NCBI GenBank assembly: GCA_001586965.3
Contig: LUCW03000315.1
Location: 100,001 to 137,976, forward strand
Length of the DNA stretch: 37,976 nt
Reading direction: 5' to 3'
Source of the DNA: Sphaeroforma sirkka
Taxonomy: Eukaryota; Opisthokonta; Ichthyosporea; Ichthyophonida
The notes beneath the pieces were generated by a model. The model was not told the origin of the DNA, made no database searches, and saw only the letters and a program-made list of their open reading frames with translations. The translations under genes and the position numbers were made by a program. Shown here piece after piece: positions 21,720 through 37,695 of this stretch. Position 1 is the first letter of the stretch. The number at the start of each line of letters is the position of its first letter.

Positions 21720-23150
21720 ATGTTGAGATAGACACCTTTATTTAAATACCATCATCAATTTTAGGGGGGAAATGGTCCTGAGCGCGGTCTTGGGCGCGGG
21801 GCATAGCACAGGCCATGACAATCTGATTAATGGCCGACTATTATATTAAATTCAGCGCGGAACTGCCGCGCCGCAGGCGCAGGCGCGGGCGTTGCTACGT
21901 TTCTCTATATGGATATTGCGTAAAGTCGGAAAATGTTTTAGCGAGACAGGCGCCGCAGATATGAGATATTCTATTTCTAAGTTGTTCATGAATTTTGGAG
22001 ACCGGCACTGGCGGTATTTATGGGAATGACGAGTACAAAGTTTGCCCTGTCCGACGGGATTATAGATGTGCTGGTCTATGTATAGCGCAGAGTTTCGTAC
22101 TCTCCAATCTCCTCTAACGCAGTTATATTTATAGCTGACACGTGCCGCGCAGGAGATAGATTTATCTGCTAGTGCCGATGAGCGTAAAAGTAGTAGGCGC
22201 TTTGTCTAGATTTGAATCATAATTCTAAAATCACAATGTCAAAACAACTTATCGAGGGAATATACGCCAAGAATGTCCAACTGTTGAACTGGATAGCGTT
22301 CGGATATGACATGTTCTGGACCCTAAGCTGACCGAGTACACGCTGGAACTGTATCAACAACTATGGTCGTGCTGTTGGCAGTGCTGGAGATGCACTGTAT
22401 ATGTATATCAATAATGATGTACTATCCACGTGTAATTGATCAAAGTACATACGCCTCCGCGCAATGACACTTGCTATATACTTGCATCGAGCAATCGCTT
22501 TTGGTATGTCGTCATAATGGCTGTCGATGAGACTTCAACGGACTACATGGTGTTTTCTAACCAATGCAGGGCATCATACTATTCATGATGCGCGGATCAG
22601 ACATTAACGGCTTCGACAGACTATATTATGCTATACTGGTCACAGTCATATGCAGAACAGCGCTGTGGGTATTCCAGACAATGAAAATGATATTTATATT
22701 TGTTATCCTTGGCATGGTCATAGTGGAAAAAATACCGATGATGCTGATGACCATGTGGCCAGAATACGCGGTATATATACGCGAGCACGTTGGCATAAAC
22801 GCAGTTTGGTTGTATAGAAAACGTCTGCTATGAGCTGTGCTTTGCAAAAATCATTGATATCGAAACCTAAAACGATATACCTGATATCTTGGAATACAGT
22901 ACTGAGCAAATAGTTGAGTTTTCTAGAAACAACATATTGGTGGTTGAATACAAATAGATACGCCCCAAGGGGGTTAAGTATCGGTCTACGCGATATTTCT
23001 TTTATTAAATCGCATAACGATATTGCCATCCACAATGACGGCGCCATGAACAGAACGTGTACGAAATGTTGTATGACGGGCGTGCCAGGCAAGATGCACG
23101 GGTCTTGGTGGTGCGCTGTGAGCCCAGGACATTTGTGTGAGCCCAGGACA
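21720..23150. other. Unassigned region with small open frames
   Basis: An ATG at 22236 opens a 31-codon frame (MSKQLIEGIY at its start) that stops at about 22331. At 22564-22833 an 89-codon frame encodes two hydrophobic stretches (AILVTVICRTALWVF and FIFVILGMVIV). On the minus strand 22718-23227 is open for 169 codons but ends in CA-repeat-derived Thr-His. None shows a recognisable domain. A GC-rich patch lies at 21775-21900. Confidence 0.3.
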
Positions 23151-23186
<36 letters not shown>

Positions 23187-23240
23187 TGTATGTGCGTGTG
23201 TGCTTGCATATATGTGTGTGTGTGCATGCGTGCGTGCTAA
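23148..23240. repeat. (TG)n microsatellite
   Basis: A near-perfect TG run at 23152-23183 is followed by degenerate TGTGCGTG units to about 23240. A 20-base duplicated segment (GAGCCCAGGACATTTGTGTG) occurs twice just before it. Confidence 0.9.
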
Positions 23241-23329
23241 AGAAAGTATGTGATCATTGCGATACATAGTTTTATTTTTATTTACATGCTAGAATCATTC
23301 ATTTGCTCTGACAACTTGACAAAGCTACA

Positions 23330-23835
23330 CTATTTAGCGCTACCGCACGCGACCACAACTCGCCCGTGTTGGGCCAGTATTTATAGCTACCGCATGCGAG
23401 CACAATGCGCTCGAGTTTCACTGCGCTATTTTATGCGGCCACAATGCGCTCATGCTGAGCAGTCCTATCTATAGCACCCGCACGCGACCACAATGTGCTC
23501 GTGCTGAGCTACGTTATTTAGCGATATTTAACGTGCTGAGCCGTTATTTATAGCTACGCCACGCGACCAAGATGCACTTGTGCTGAGCTGCTATTCATTG
23601 CTACGCCACGCGACCAGAACGAGCTTGTGCTGAGTCAATATTTATAGCTACGGCACGCGACCAAGATGCGCTCGTGCTGAGCTGCGCTATTTAGCTCTAT
23701 TTATAGCTGCCGGACGCGACCTGACCAGAATGCGCTCGTACTGAGCCGCTATTTAGCTCTATTTATAGCTACCGCACACGACCACAATGCGTTCGTCCTG
23801 AGCTGCGCGATTTAGCGCTATTTATAGCTGTAGAA
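23330..23835. repeat. GC-rich minisatellite, about nine diverged units
   Basis: Repeated blocks contain TATTTATAGCTACCGCACGC, then GACCACAATGCGCTCGTGCT and GAGC. Units are about 45 to 75 bases because of a variable insert (TGCGCTATTTAGC or shorter). Recognisable copies start near 23332, 23379, 23432, 23476, 23548, 23594, 23640, 23699 and 23761. The array stands out against AT-rich flanks (the sequence after 23835 is strongly AT-rich). Confidence 0.85.
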
Positions 23836-24416
23836 ATACGGCCTCCGGTCAGTCTAAAATATCAAGATCAATTGAGATAATACATTGGTTTTTATTTGTA
23901 TTTTAAATAATTTAGTACAAGCTCTTTTTCCAAATTTCCAAAGTGTTCTAAATTCACTTTGATGGCTCCAATAGCCTGAGTATTTGGTAAGACTCATCTA
24001 CTTGGACTTATTTGAGACATTAGTAGATGTAGGATATTATAAACTAAATTTTATAATCTCCGAACTACTACTTATAGATTTTGGTCCTCCCGCCAATCTC
24101 CAAAATCCAATAAGTCTTTTTCTTTTTTTAACTTTTCTTCAGATGGAACTTAATTTATATCAGCTAATGTATTAACGTGACTTACGTTATTATGTCTATT
24201 TACAAATTAGGCAAGTGGTCATGAACACTTAGTACTTCTAGTGAAAATTATTCAATAAAGAACAGCTAGAGGTACGCCCTGTGTGATCGAGGATATTTAG
24301 GCTCTTAACAAGAGGCAGTCCGATCATTCTTACACAAGCTACCACTGCTAAATCCTAACTGACTAAATTGTATTTTAGTTTAATATAGTTTGAAACCTAG
24401 TAATTTCCATCGAAGT

Positions 24417-25128
24417 TTACACATGTATCGCAAGTTCCGAAAACCGGACTGGAACAGATATTCTGGTCCACGAACTAACCCAGGTATTTAGCACAACGAT
24501 AGAGTACAGCGCGCACATACTGGCCGCGATGTTGTCGATTCTCACCGTAACGTCGGCCGTCGTGCAGCTTGTAGGCGTAGACATTCTCAAAAAGGTCTGG
24601 ATACTGGTATTGGTCCGCATACTGGCCAGCGGGTCCAAGAAATCTACATAATAACAAAATTATATGAAGTATTTTTATTTTATTTTTTTTATTTTAAATA
24701 CATATATTTTTGCATTGGGGTTATTGTTTCGTGGGCGCGATAGGGAGTTTATGGTCTGTACTTGAGTAAAATGACATAGCGCGCGCATATTGCCTAAATG
24801 TCACACTCGAAAAATATGCATCCGTTAGGACCAACCTTGCATAAAGCCAGTCCGCATTATAGATTGCACTGGAACATGGGACAGAGGGACGTAGAAGGTA
24901 CTGGCGTAGTAGGTGCTGGCGTAGGGGTTGTTGGTGCGAATGCAATGGGCTGGCCCTTTGTGGGGTTCCAACCGACGTACATGAACCCGTTTGGTATATT
25001 GTTCGAAAAATTCTGACGGATAGGTTGATGACTGTAGTCCCGGGGACATTGTTCTCTAGCGTGTTTCCAGCGGCAGTAATCACAGTCAATGTCGCAGCCT
25101 GGTTGGTTTGCTCCGAACACGAGTCCAC
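24417..25128 (-). other. Possible two-exon minus-strand gene fragment, unassigned
   Basis: Two minus-strand open frames sit about 60 bases apart, separated by an AT-rich stretch (24655-24720) that would make a plausible short intron: a T-rich tract and AG border the lower frame. The upper (24721-25128, 135 codons) has AATLTVITAAGNTLENN and then Gln/Leu/Pro-rich sequence. The lower (24417-24638) has TTADVTVRIDNIAASM. A second frame in each is also open, so the coding frame is uncertain. No domain recognised; the local base composition is GC-richer than the surroundings. Confidence 0.3.
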
Positions 25129-25269
25129 ACTAACGGCATATATGCGTGCGTCCGACCGCCCATATGTTAAATTATTTTAACGCCAAGCGCTAAACCATCA
25201 AAGTGTTGCACATGGTTTCAGAGCGATCGTTTTTTAGAATACATAGTGGCACATTCTGCCCACATCTTT

Positions 25270-25557
25270 AGAGTGATCAATTTTTAGAATACATATTGAC
25301 ATGGATACAGCTGTTTTGTCAACCGCCACTTCAGCGCCGAGCTCGCCGCGCTGACCGAGCGGCTGTCCCGCTATGACGTATCGCTCGTTATCTACAGATA
25401 CCATATCGACCGAACCGTTGCCCGCGGAGCAGCAAACAGCAATACAACTCCGGGAATATAAGCTAACAGGTGCGAAGAATTGTTCTCTCATTTTGCAACT
25501 ATTTGTGGCTCGTGGTATGCGTGGCTTTAGTTTTGATCAAACTTTATTCAGTGATTA
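25270..25557 (+). other. GC-rich open fragments without recognised function
   Basis: About 25303-25450 one frame reads HFSAELAALTERLSRYDVSL and on for about 50 codons, with no start codon; it looks amphipathic. An overlapping frame (25373-25557) continues to a stop after REYKLTGAKN. One may be a decayed coding fragment. The sequence around it is AT-rich. Confidence 0.25.
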
Positions 25558-26881
25558 AGAAATCGATTGTTCAAATCATGCACGAACATACCAAATGCGT
25601 CATGTGGTTTTAAAGGTCAAATATTGAAGTGTGACTGTAGAAAACCGGTGCATAGGTTCTCAGGTGGGACATATAAATAGGGAGTTATCTGACGATAAAA
25701 AGATAAAGCAGCTTGAGTAGTTCCAACAAACCCTAAAACCAGGAAATGAAACAATTATGTAAAATACGCCTTGTTCACGAAATGCAGCAATTGTAAGATC
25801 AGGATCAAGACAACCCCCCCCTCCCCCCCCCGTTTTTAGCGAGAAATCTCTTGGCCATTTACTATACATTCGGTACAAACAGAAAGGTATAGGGGAAAGT
25901 AGAAAAAACATAATGAAGCACAGATGGGCTGCAAGAAGTGTAGTGCGAGGTAGTAGGACTATCAAGGAATTTCAAACATGGTCTCATAAAGAGCCACAAT
26001 CTGATTAATAGTTGTACCGGACAAAGAGTGTGTGTACAATATATATACATGTGTGTGTTCATGTGAGTGTGCGTGGTGTGTATACCAGTAGAACGATTTT
26101 GTTTTCGATCTTAAATGAGGTTCAGCTATTCTTCTTTTAGGTACATCCCGTGAAGACAGTGTACAGTATATATGTAGAGTATGGTCTCACACGCGGAGTC
26201 CCGGTATAGTATACCGGTTCTACTGCTAATATTTCTGATAAATCTAATATCAGGAATATTTGACTCCTAATTCCAAAACTCAATATTTGATGGTTCTGAG
26301 GTTTTAGGATTCGGATTGACTTTTTGATAATCTGGTCGCTAGATGCTACAGCCCCCAGCTTTATGCTTCTTAGCCTGCGTAGGAGTAGAAAGTGACATCT
26401 TACAATAGTAGATTATTTAGAGGTTGGTGTTTTTGTACAGGGAAAAACTTTTCTCTTAGGGGGCATAAGATGAAGAACCTGCCACCATTATCTATTCTTA
26501 CACATTACTTGTTAATTGAGTTCTACTATGACGGGAGTTCTCAACCACGCTCATCGGAGTCAGTCATGAACGGTCCTCTCGGTTGATCTCAACTTGGCTT
26601 AGGGGTAATATTTTGGCTTAGGGAAACGCATCTCAACGGTGGCTCTACAACTATGTCTTTGGTCCTTATCCTTCTGGTATGCGGGTGGAGCATGCTTCAA
26701 GGCGAGAGAAGTAGAAGTGTCCCTTGATATCAGTGAGACTTGCTTAGGTCCCCCCGCTTCGTGCGCTTTCTGTTGCTCGCTGATCTTCTATCAGTGCTCG
26801 TTGGTGTTGATTTCGCTGGCCTTGATTATCTTCATTTGCGTCGAGTGCGTTGACGGTATAGCGTAAGAACATCAGCATATG
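25558..26881. other. No gene seen
   Basis: About 1.3 kb of AT-leaning sequence. It contains a C-rich run at 25815-25830 and a perfect short inverted repeat CCGGTAT-AGT-ATACCGG near 26202-26218. Open frames are short (under 80 codons) and show no family features. Confidence 0.6.
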
Positions 26882-27469
26882 TGTTAGAGTACAATGTAGT
26901 AGACTTTAAATAAAGTGCAAATGTATATATTTATATCTGACCTCACCTTTGGTTTTATATCTAAGGTGTTTGTGCTAGTATTCTGCCGCTTGGGCTGGCC
27001 AGGGTAAAAACTCATATGGTCAGTATGAGAAACCTTATGCGGAACACTTTAACACTTCGATGCTTTACTATTTCGACTTCTCTCCAACTAAATCTCACGC
27101 TGATCACATGATGCCTTTCCGCACAGGTTGTGACTCACATAGAACCGCAGCTATTATTAGAATGTTGCGGTTGATAGGCTTAATCCACTCTCGGGAATCG
27201 GTTGAGAAACTTAATCTTATCTCGGAAGTCGGTTAAGTGATAACTCAACTCTTGACAGTATTTTGTGCAACTTGATTAGCTCTCGGGAGTGAGCTAACTC
27301 TGATAACTTAGCTCTCAGGAGTGAGCTGACTCTGATGACTTCCATAAATCAAAGATGGTTTCTTGCTGTAAAATCTGACCTGAGACCTGTAGTCTCTCAC
27401 TCCCCCTCAATTTTACAATCAACAAGGTCTGAAGTCTGAAGGCTGAAAATTGGAAACTGAAGACTAACA
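26882..27469 (+). mobile_element. LTR-like sequence, plus orientation
   Basis: It begins TGTTAG (26882-26887) and ends CTAACA (27464-27469), a six-base terminal inverted repeat of the TG...CA type. Its left 180 bases align, in inverted orientation, with the 3' LTR at the other side of this locus: TGTTAG start, GGTGTTTGTGCTAG, TTGGGCTGGCCAGGGTAAAA, AGAAACCTTATGC. Near its right end GTAGTCTCTCACTCCCCCTC (27389) is also shared with the partner. Immediate flanks show no matching target duplication. Internal echoes such as CTCTCGGGAGTGAGCTAACT recur at 27190-27340. Confidence 0.5.
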
Positions 27470-27491
27470 CTTAAGATCTGGATTGGGAAAT

Positions 27492-28149
27492 TGTTAACTC
27501 TGTAGATGGATTGGGCGATAAGCGTTGAACCAATGTATATTTGTCAGAGACGTTTCGTAAACGTTATTAACGTATATAGAAATACGCCTACTACTGTAGT
27601 CTCTCACTCCCCCTCAATTTCACAATCTAGGTCTTCAGCCTTTATCCTTCAGCCTTCAGCCTTCAGCCTTCAGCCTTTATCCTTCAGCCTTCAGCCTTCA
27701 GCCCTTGATTATAAAATTGAGAGGGAGTGAGAGACTACAGTAGTAGGCGTACTTCTATATACGTTAATAACGTTTTACGGCGTCAGCCCGAGAGTAATTT
27801 GGGACTTGTTCTCAAATTAATATAAGTATAGGTGGGTCAGCCTGAGAGAGCGTAAGAGCAATTTGAGACTTCTTCTCAGATTATTCTATTTATAGACTAC
27901 GGGCCACCGGCTAGCCGAGAGAAGAGGTCCGAGACTGAGTGCGGTAACAGAGAATATGATATATTTATTTCTAGAAAATATATCCGAGTGCTAAAGTCTT
28001 CTGCATAAGGTTTCTTATACTGATCATATGAGTTTTTACCCTGGCCAACCCAAGTGGTTGAACACTAGTACAAACACTATCAGTATATAACTGAGGGTGG
28101 GATCATAAATAAATTCATTCGAATGCACCTTACTTAGGATACACTAACA
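27492..28149 (-). mobile_element. 3' LTR of the minus-strand Ty3/gypsy element
   Basis: On the minus strand it begins TGTTAG at 28149, 28 bases after the stop of the pol relic, with a purine-rich stretch (GGTGTGGGGAC, AATAGTAGAG) in between; this is the expected pol, polypurine tract, 3' LTR order. The segment 27984-28078 is the inverted partner of 26963-27060. The far end is unclear because the 27551-27780 inverted repeat interrupts it; a TGTTAA at 27492-27497 is one candidate. Confidence 0.55.
27551..27780. repeat. Perfect-style inverted repeat of about 75 bases with a CCTTCAG tandem loop
   Basis: The left arm 27551-27627 and right arm 27707-27780 are complementary over almost their whole length, with landmarks ACGTTATTAACGTATATAGA, ACGCCTACTACTGTAGTCTC and TCACTCCCCCTCAATTT. 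The 79-base loop is made of CCTTCAG and TTTATCCTTCAG units. The arms carry the same motif as the end of the plus-oriented LTR at 27389, so this is a junction where LTR tails of opposite orientation meet. Confidence 0.9.
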
Positions 28150-28176
28150 CTCTACTATTAGTCCCCACACCGCACG

Positions 28177-30350
28177 CTAACAATATGCGATGTCTGATTT
28201 ATGCGTCCAGTCACGCTCCCCATATGTCCAATAATATTCGGGGGCTTTAGTCCCACCAAGGTTACAGACAAGATACCCGTTGCCCTCCCTACATATTATT
28301 TTGTATGGCCCGCCATAAGGTACTGTCATCTTGTTCATTTCACATTGATAGAAGACTACGACAATGTCTCCTTCCTGGAAGTATACATACTTTTGGTATT
28401 TTCGGTCGTATGTTGCGATTCTCTTGATATTGTGCAGTATTGCTGCCTAGTTGTGGCCTAATGGCTTCTTCTAGATGATGCAGTCGCTCTTCTCAAGATA
28501 CTGTTGTACTGAGTGCGTTTACTGGTGTAGTGTAATCCATGAATTGACTCTGTCTGCGACCAAAGTATACACTAAATCTCGATGAATTATTTTTCTTGAG
28601 GTGCACAGATTGTGGCTCATTTGTACGAAAGGAAGTCGTGAACACCAGTTACCTGGATTTTGTTCCACGAATTTCGTATCAGTGGTAGTACGTCTCTATG
28701 TGATCGTTCGTTGGCGCATAAGACTTCGGATTGGTACGAGCGAGAGATTAGGTGTTGTGTCGGCGCCTGTTCAATGACTTTTGCAAATATTTCATTAACA
28801 TATTTATTGCCTTGGTCGGCGTGTTTGATTTGTGGGAAACCCATGTTCATGATAGTTACCAGCGTACGCGCTACAGTAGCCGCTGATTTGTCCATCATTA
28901 GTCTGAGTATGACGTATGATGAGTGCACATCTAGCCATACTAACACATGTGTATCCTCTGTTTGTGTCCAGTTGTGTCCCAATGGTGTCCACTTCACTCT
29001 GTCGCCTGGAAATGCGGCTGTGATTGATTGCAAGAGATGGAATCTCTTCTTGTATATCTCATTCTTGAGACATGGTACGCAACCTTCAATGTACTTGTGT
29101 ACATTTTGTTGGATTTGTGGCCAATCGTGTCCGTCTACTTGCAACTTGTTTACCGTTTCCTCTTGAGTATAATGTCCCAAGTTGTGGTATTACTCAATGA
29201 TGTGGACATGTGTCTCGTATTCTGTTTCTTGCGGTGCATCTTCAGAGTAAACTGGTTGTGATGCTGAAACGTGTGTCATGTTGTTCCTTCGTTGAGACAA
29301 AATATGGAGAATTCACTCCTATCATGTGACACCCCATGGGGTCTTGCCACATACTTTCGTGCCTTCTTTGAGGAACGTATTGTTTGTGTTTTTCACTAGC
29401 ATCGGATCCTCTTCAAATTAAGACAAGAATTTTGGAATGCAAACAGATCTACTGTAAATTTCCCCAACCATCTTCCAGCTTCTTTGTAGAATCTGGGGTG
29501 TACTATCGCATATATGGTTATGGGTAAGTTCGTTTTCAAGGTGGTGTGCTCTTGACTGTTATGTATGTTTTCTTTGCGTCTTGAAATACTTCAGACTTAT
29601 CAGTATTAAATTTTTCTTCGTGTAGATGTGACAGCGTATCTGCCATCTGGTTGAACTTGCCTGGACATGTATGATGGAGAAGTGGTGGTGGAATGTTTTT
29701 GCTATTTATTTGGCTAGCATTGGATGTAACGTCTGTTGGCTGTTCATTAGCGGGGGCGCTTTATGATCTGTCCACAGCGTTATGCCCCCTCCTTTCATAT
29801 ATCAGTAGAAATGTTCCAGACTGTATGCCAGTGCTAGTAGCTCTTTAAGTTCCTCCAATTTCTTTTCGAGTTTTGGCGCCCATAACATGGAGATGTTTTG
29901 GTTCATTTTCCTATTCATAGGTACCAAGAGTGTTTAGTTGCGTGGGCAAAGTTGGGGACATGGTCGTACATATAGTTCGCGATCCCACCGATTTGTACAG
30001 ATTTCTTTTTGTTCTGGGCAGTGGCCAGTCCATCATTCTTCTCTGTTTTTGAGGATCAGCTTTGAGACTATTTGGGGTGACTTTCACACCTAGAATGTCG
30101 ACCCCTTTGACCTCCACAAAACTTGTTATGGTTGAGACGAAAGTTTGCTCCATTCAACCTTTTAAATACTTCACGAACGGTCTTGTGGTGTTTTCTTCTG
30201 CAAGATTTGCAATGACTATGTCATCTACATATACTTGCACTCCTTTGATGTTTATGAGCAAGTTTGCCATGACTCTCTGGAATTGCGTTGTGAGTGAGAG
30301 GCAACTTCGAAACACTGAGAGGTTTTCCTCCCTCCAAAATTAATGTCACA
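28177..30350 (-). mobile_element. Decayed Ty3/gypsy pol: reverse transcriptase, RNase H and integrase
   Basis: Read from right to left the minus strand gives, with several frameshifts and stops: reverse transcriptase with FQRVM then YVDD (30220-30231) and the thumb-side pattern VDILGVKVTP and ADPQKQRRMMDWPLP; RNase H with LEELKELLALAYSLEHF and WTDHKA (29760-29774); integrase (28617-29180) with the H-H-C-C zinc end (H-Y-T-Q-E-E-T, H-K-Y, C-V-P-C), a core with WLDVHSSYV and ADQG, and NERSHRDVLPLIR; then, in another frame, a GPY/F-type module (GGPYKIICREGNGYLV) ending at the stop 28177-28179. The order RT, RNase H, integrase is that of Ty3/gypsy elements. Nothing of gag, protease or the RT fingers is seen beyond 30350, so the 5' part is lost. 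Not functional. Confidence 0.88.
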
Positions 30351-31745
30351 CACTTAGGTTGACCCTGTTCTTTGTATTCTTGCATCCGTTTGTGCTAATT
30401 GTATGTAGCCCGATTACGCTTTGGCAGATAGATATAGTTCAGTTACTGTGCTCTTGTCCAAACATGAGCGTGTCGTTGCACCTCAAATGAGAGAAAATGT
30501 TGCTACTAGTAGGTCTTTGGGTACTTATTCGTGATCAGGTTGCGCTTCAGAGTTCAATTCGATTTGCATACCCTCCTATTCCAAATGTCAGTGCAGAGTC
30601 CGAGAATATAAAGTTTGATATGTGTTTGGGTGGCCTGAAAAATCACTGAAAAAATCGGACTCTCATTTTGTGGGAATGTTCATCTGTTACCTTCGTGATT
30701 TCATTTCACCCATTACACCAGCCATATCGGATGGATTTTACGCAACTATAGTATCAGTCGTGGGTTATAGTGTTGACTACACTTTGCCTCCGAGGGTTAC
30801 GATGCTATTTTGATAGAGGGAACTCCTTGATGTGCCACATACGCAAGCGGTACAAAGGTTTCTTAATAGATAAATAGCGCACCAGTGGGGAGTCACGCGG
30901 TTATATAAGTGCAAATTGGGTTTCTTGTAGAACAATCATGCGAGCTCAAAGAGAGGGCCCCACCCCCATCAGCATTTCCAAGAATCGAACACGATGTCTG
31001 ATCGAGATTCAGTACGAGTCAAGAATCGGAATAATCAGGTGCCTGTAAGAGTAATATATGTACCCTGTTTAGGATTACGTATCAAATTACAGACAGGTAC
31101 AAAAAAAAAGAAACTAAACTAATTTGTAATAGTAAAAGCCCCGATAGCAAAGAAACATGTGCGTAACTTTTGGATTTGTAATGATGCGGGTATATAGCAA
31201 TTGCCACTTAAGTCTTTTGGGCGTGGAGGGGGAGAATTAGACGGCATCCTATGAAATTTAATATTTATCTGAATTATGTAGCGTACGCCAGCTCTTTGAG
31301 GGAGGGTTAAACCCTAAAACATAAGGCTTTGGTGACAAATCCATCGATTCTTTAACAATATTTGTCTTGAATGTATATTTTGTAGAACGGGGATCTTTCT
31401 CGCGAAGACACCTATATGCTTTTGGTGTATGGATTTTAGTCTAGCAGGAGCCTGGTAGAAATAGTTGAGAAATCATTCACCGTTACGGAATAGAAGCAGC
31501 CCATCCGAATCACGTAGTTTCTATTAATCGAACCAAAGTTTGCAGAAGGAAATGCTAAAACTGTCATTTCAACGCTTTGATGACTAAACTAAATCGAGAA
31601 TACCGCACTTGAGTCTTGTCCAAAGTCTTCATTAAACTCTGTGCTATCAATTATGAAAGCATCATCTACTACAATGCGCAGCGAGGATTAAAGAACTGCG
31701 CTCGAATTGAGTATTCATACGTCAGACTGCAGGACATTTCTAGCA
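30351..31745. other. No gene seen
   Basis: About 1.4 kb of AT-leaning sequence between the Ty3/gypsy relic and a long (TA)n tract. Short open frames only (longest 63 codons), none with family features. Confidence 0.6.
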
Positions 31746-31746
31746 A

Positions 31747-31970
<224 letters not shown>

Positions 31971-32277
31971 TCAGGTGTGTATCTGGTGTTTCGAGATTTT
32001 AAATATAACCGTCCATATACAAGTAAACCCGTACATCACGAGTATCATAATTAATTATATATGCTTGTACAACTTGAAGAATCTGCACTGTATAATACGC
32101 AGTCACACCACGTGCAATCCCCTACCACTAGCCTATACCTCAACGATTATGAAGCTTGATGTGCAATGTAGACATAATAATTTTTACCAAATTGATATGA
32201 AGAATATTATCCCGATACAATGTCCGCTCAAGCTATCAGCTTGCTGACACTTTTATTCAGTGATGCTATATCTGAGT

Positions 32278-32281
32278 TTTA

Positions 32282-32283
<2 letters not shown>
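32278..32283 (-). terminator. Polyadenylation signal overlapping the SAICAR synthase stop codon
   Basis: On the minus strand the gene ends ACA-TAA-TAAAACTC, so AATAAA uses the last two bases of the stop codon. If used, the 3' untranslated part would be only about 15-30 bases. Confidence 0.5.
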
Positions 32284-37015
<4,732 letters not shown>

Positions 37016-37690
37016 GATGATGGTATGTGGTATTCTGAATAGTAATAATTCTCTTCACAAACGAACAATACATGTATATTTATAACTGAACTGGTTGCCT
37101 ATATATTCGAACAATATCTAGTTTACCTTAAAACTCTGAAGCTCAGAGAGACAGGGGTGCATCAAATCGGTGTTACGATGACATAATAATAATTGTCGAT
37201 CAGATAAGGGCCACGCGAACGTCTGCGTAGAGGATGCAGCGTACAGATACGGTCATCACTTTTTAGGCTGAACAAAAAGGTGTCGGTAATTATCAAACTG
37301 TCGCAAATAATTAGAATTGTAAATACGTATAGTAATATAGCGGCCTGATTTCTACTAATTAATTTACGACAAAAAAATAGGATTGTTTGTCTAGAACCTA
37401 CAACCCTAAAACGTGTTGTAAACAGATGTCATCCCTGCCATCAGATCCACACCAGATTGTGATATGTCAATCCCCACTGTCCACAGTAAATATGTAGACC
37501 ATAGCTGCCTTCTCTCTCTAGAGTACACACTATATAAACACCTTGACATTTGGTTGTCCATTAATACAATTCTTGTATATGTGCTCGAAAGTGTTCACAT
37601 GCACTATTAGTGAACGATGATCCTAAGGTATGCGTGGCCACTCTCCTAATCGCTCATAGCACATAAATAAATATACTTAAAACATCTAAA
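37016..37690. promoter_or_regulatory. Putative divergent promoter region
   Basis: About 680 bases lie between the minus-strand SAICAR synthase start (37015) and a plus-strand coding start near 37696. Both genes would be transcribed outward, so their promoters share this stretch. No core motif is clear enough to place. Confidence 0.4.
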
Positions 37691-37695
37691 GCAGA

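Noticed and set aside
22718..23227. 169-codon minus-strand frame
   Set aside because: Its N-terminal third is (CA)n-derived Thr-His and the rest shows no family feature or start context.
23330..23835. CRISPR-like regularly spaced repeats
   Set aside because: Unit and spacer lengths vary, spacers are themselves repeat-derived, and the context is a eukaryotic chromosome; it is a minisatellite.
30062..30343. 93-codon plus-strand frame
   Set aside because: It is antisense to the reverse transcriptase relic carrying YVDD.
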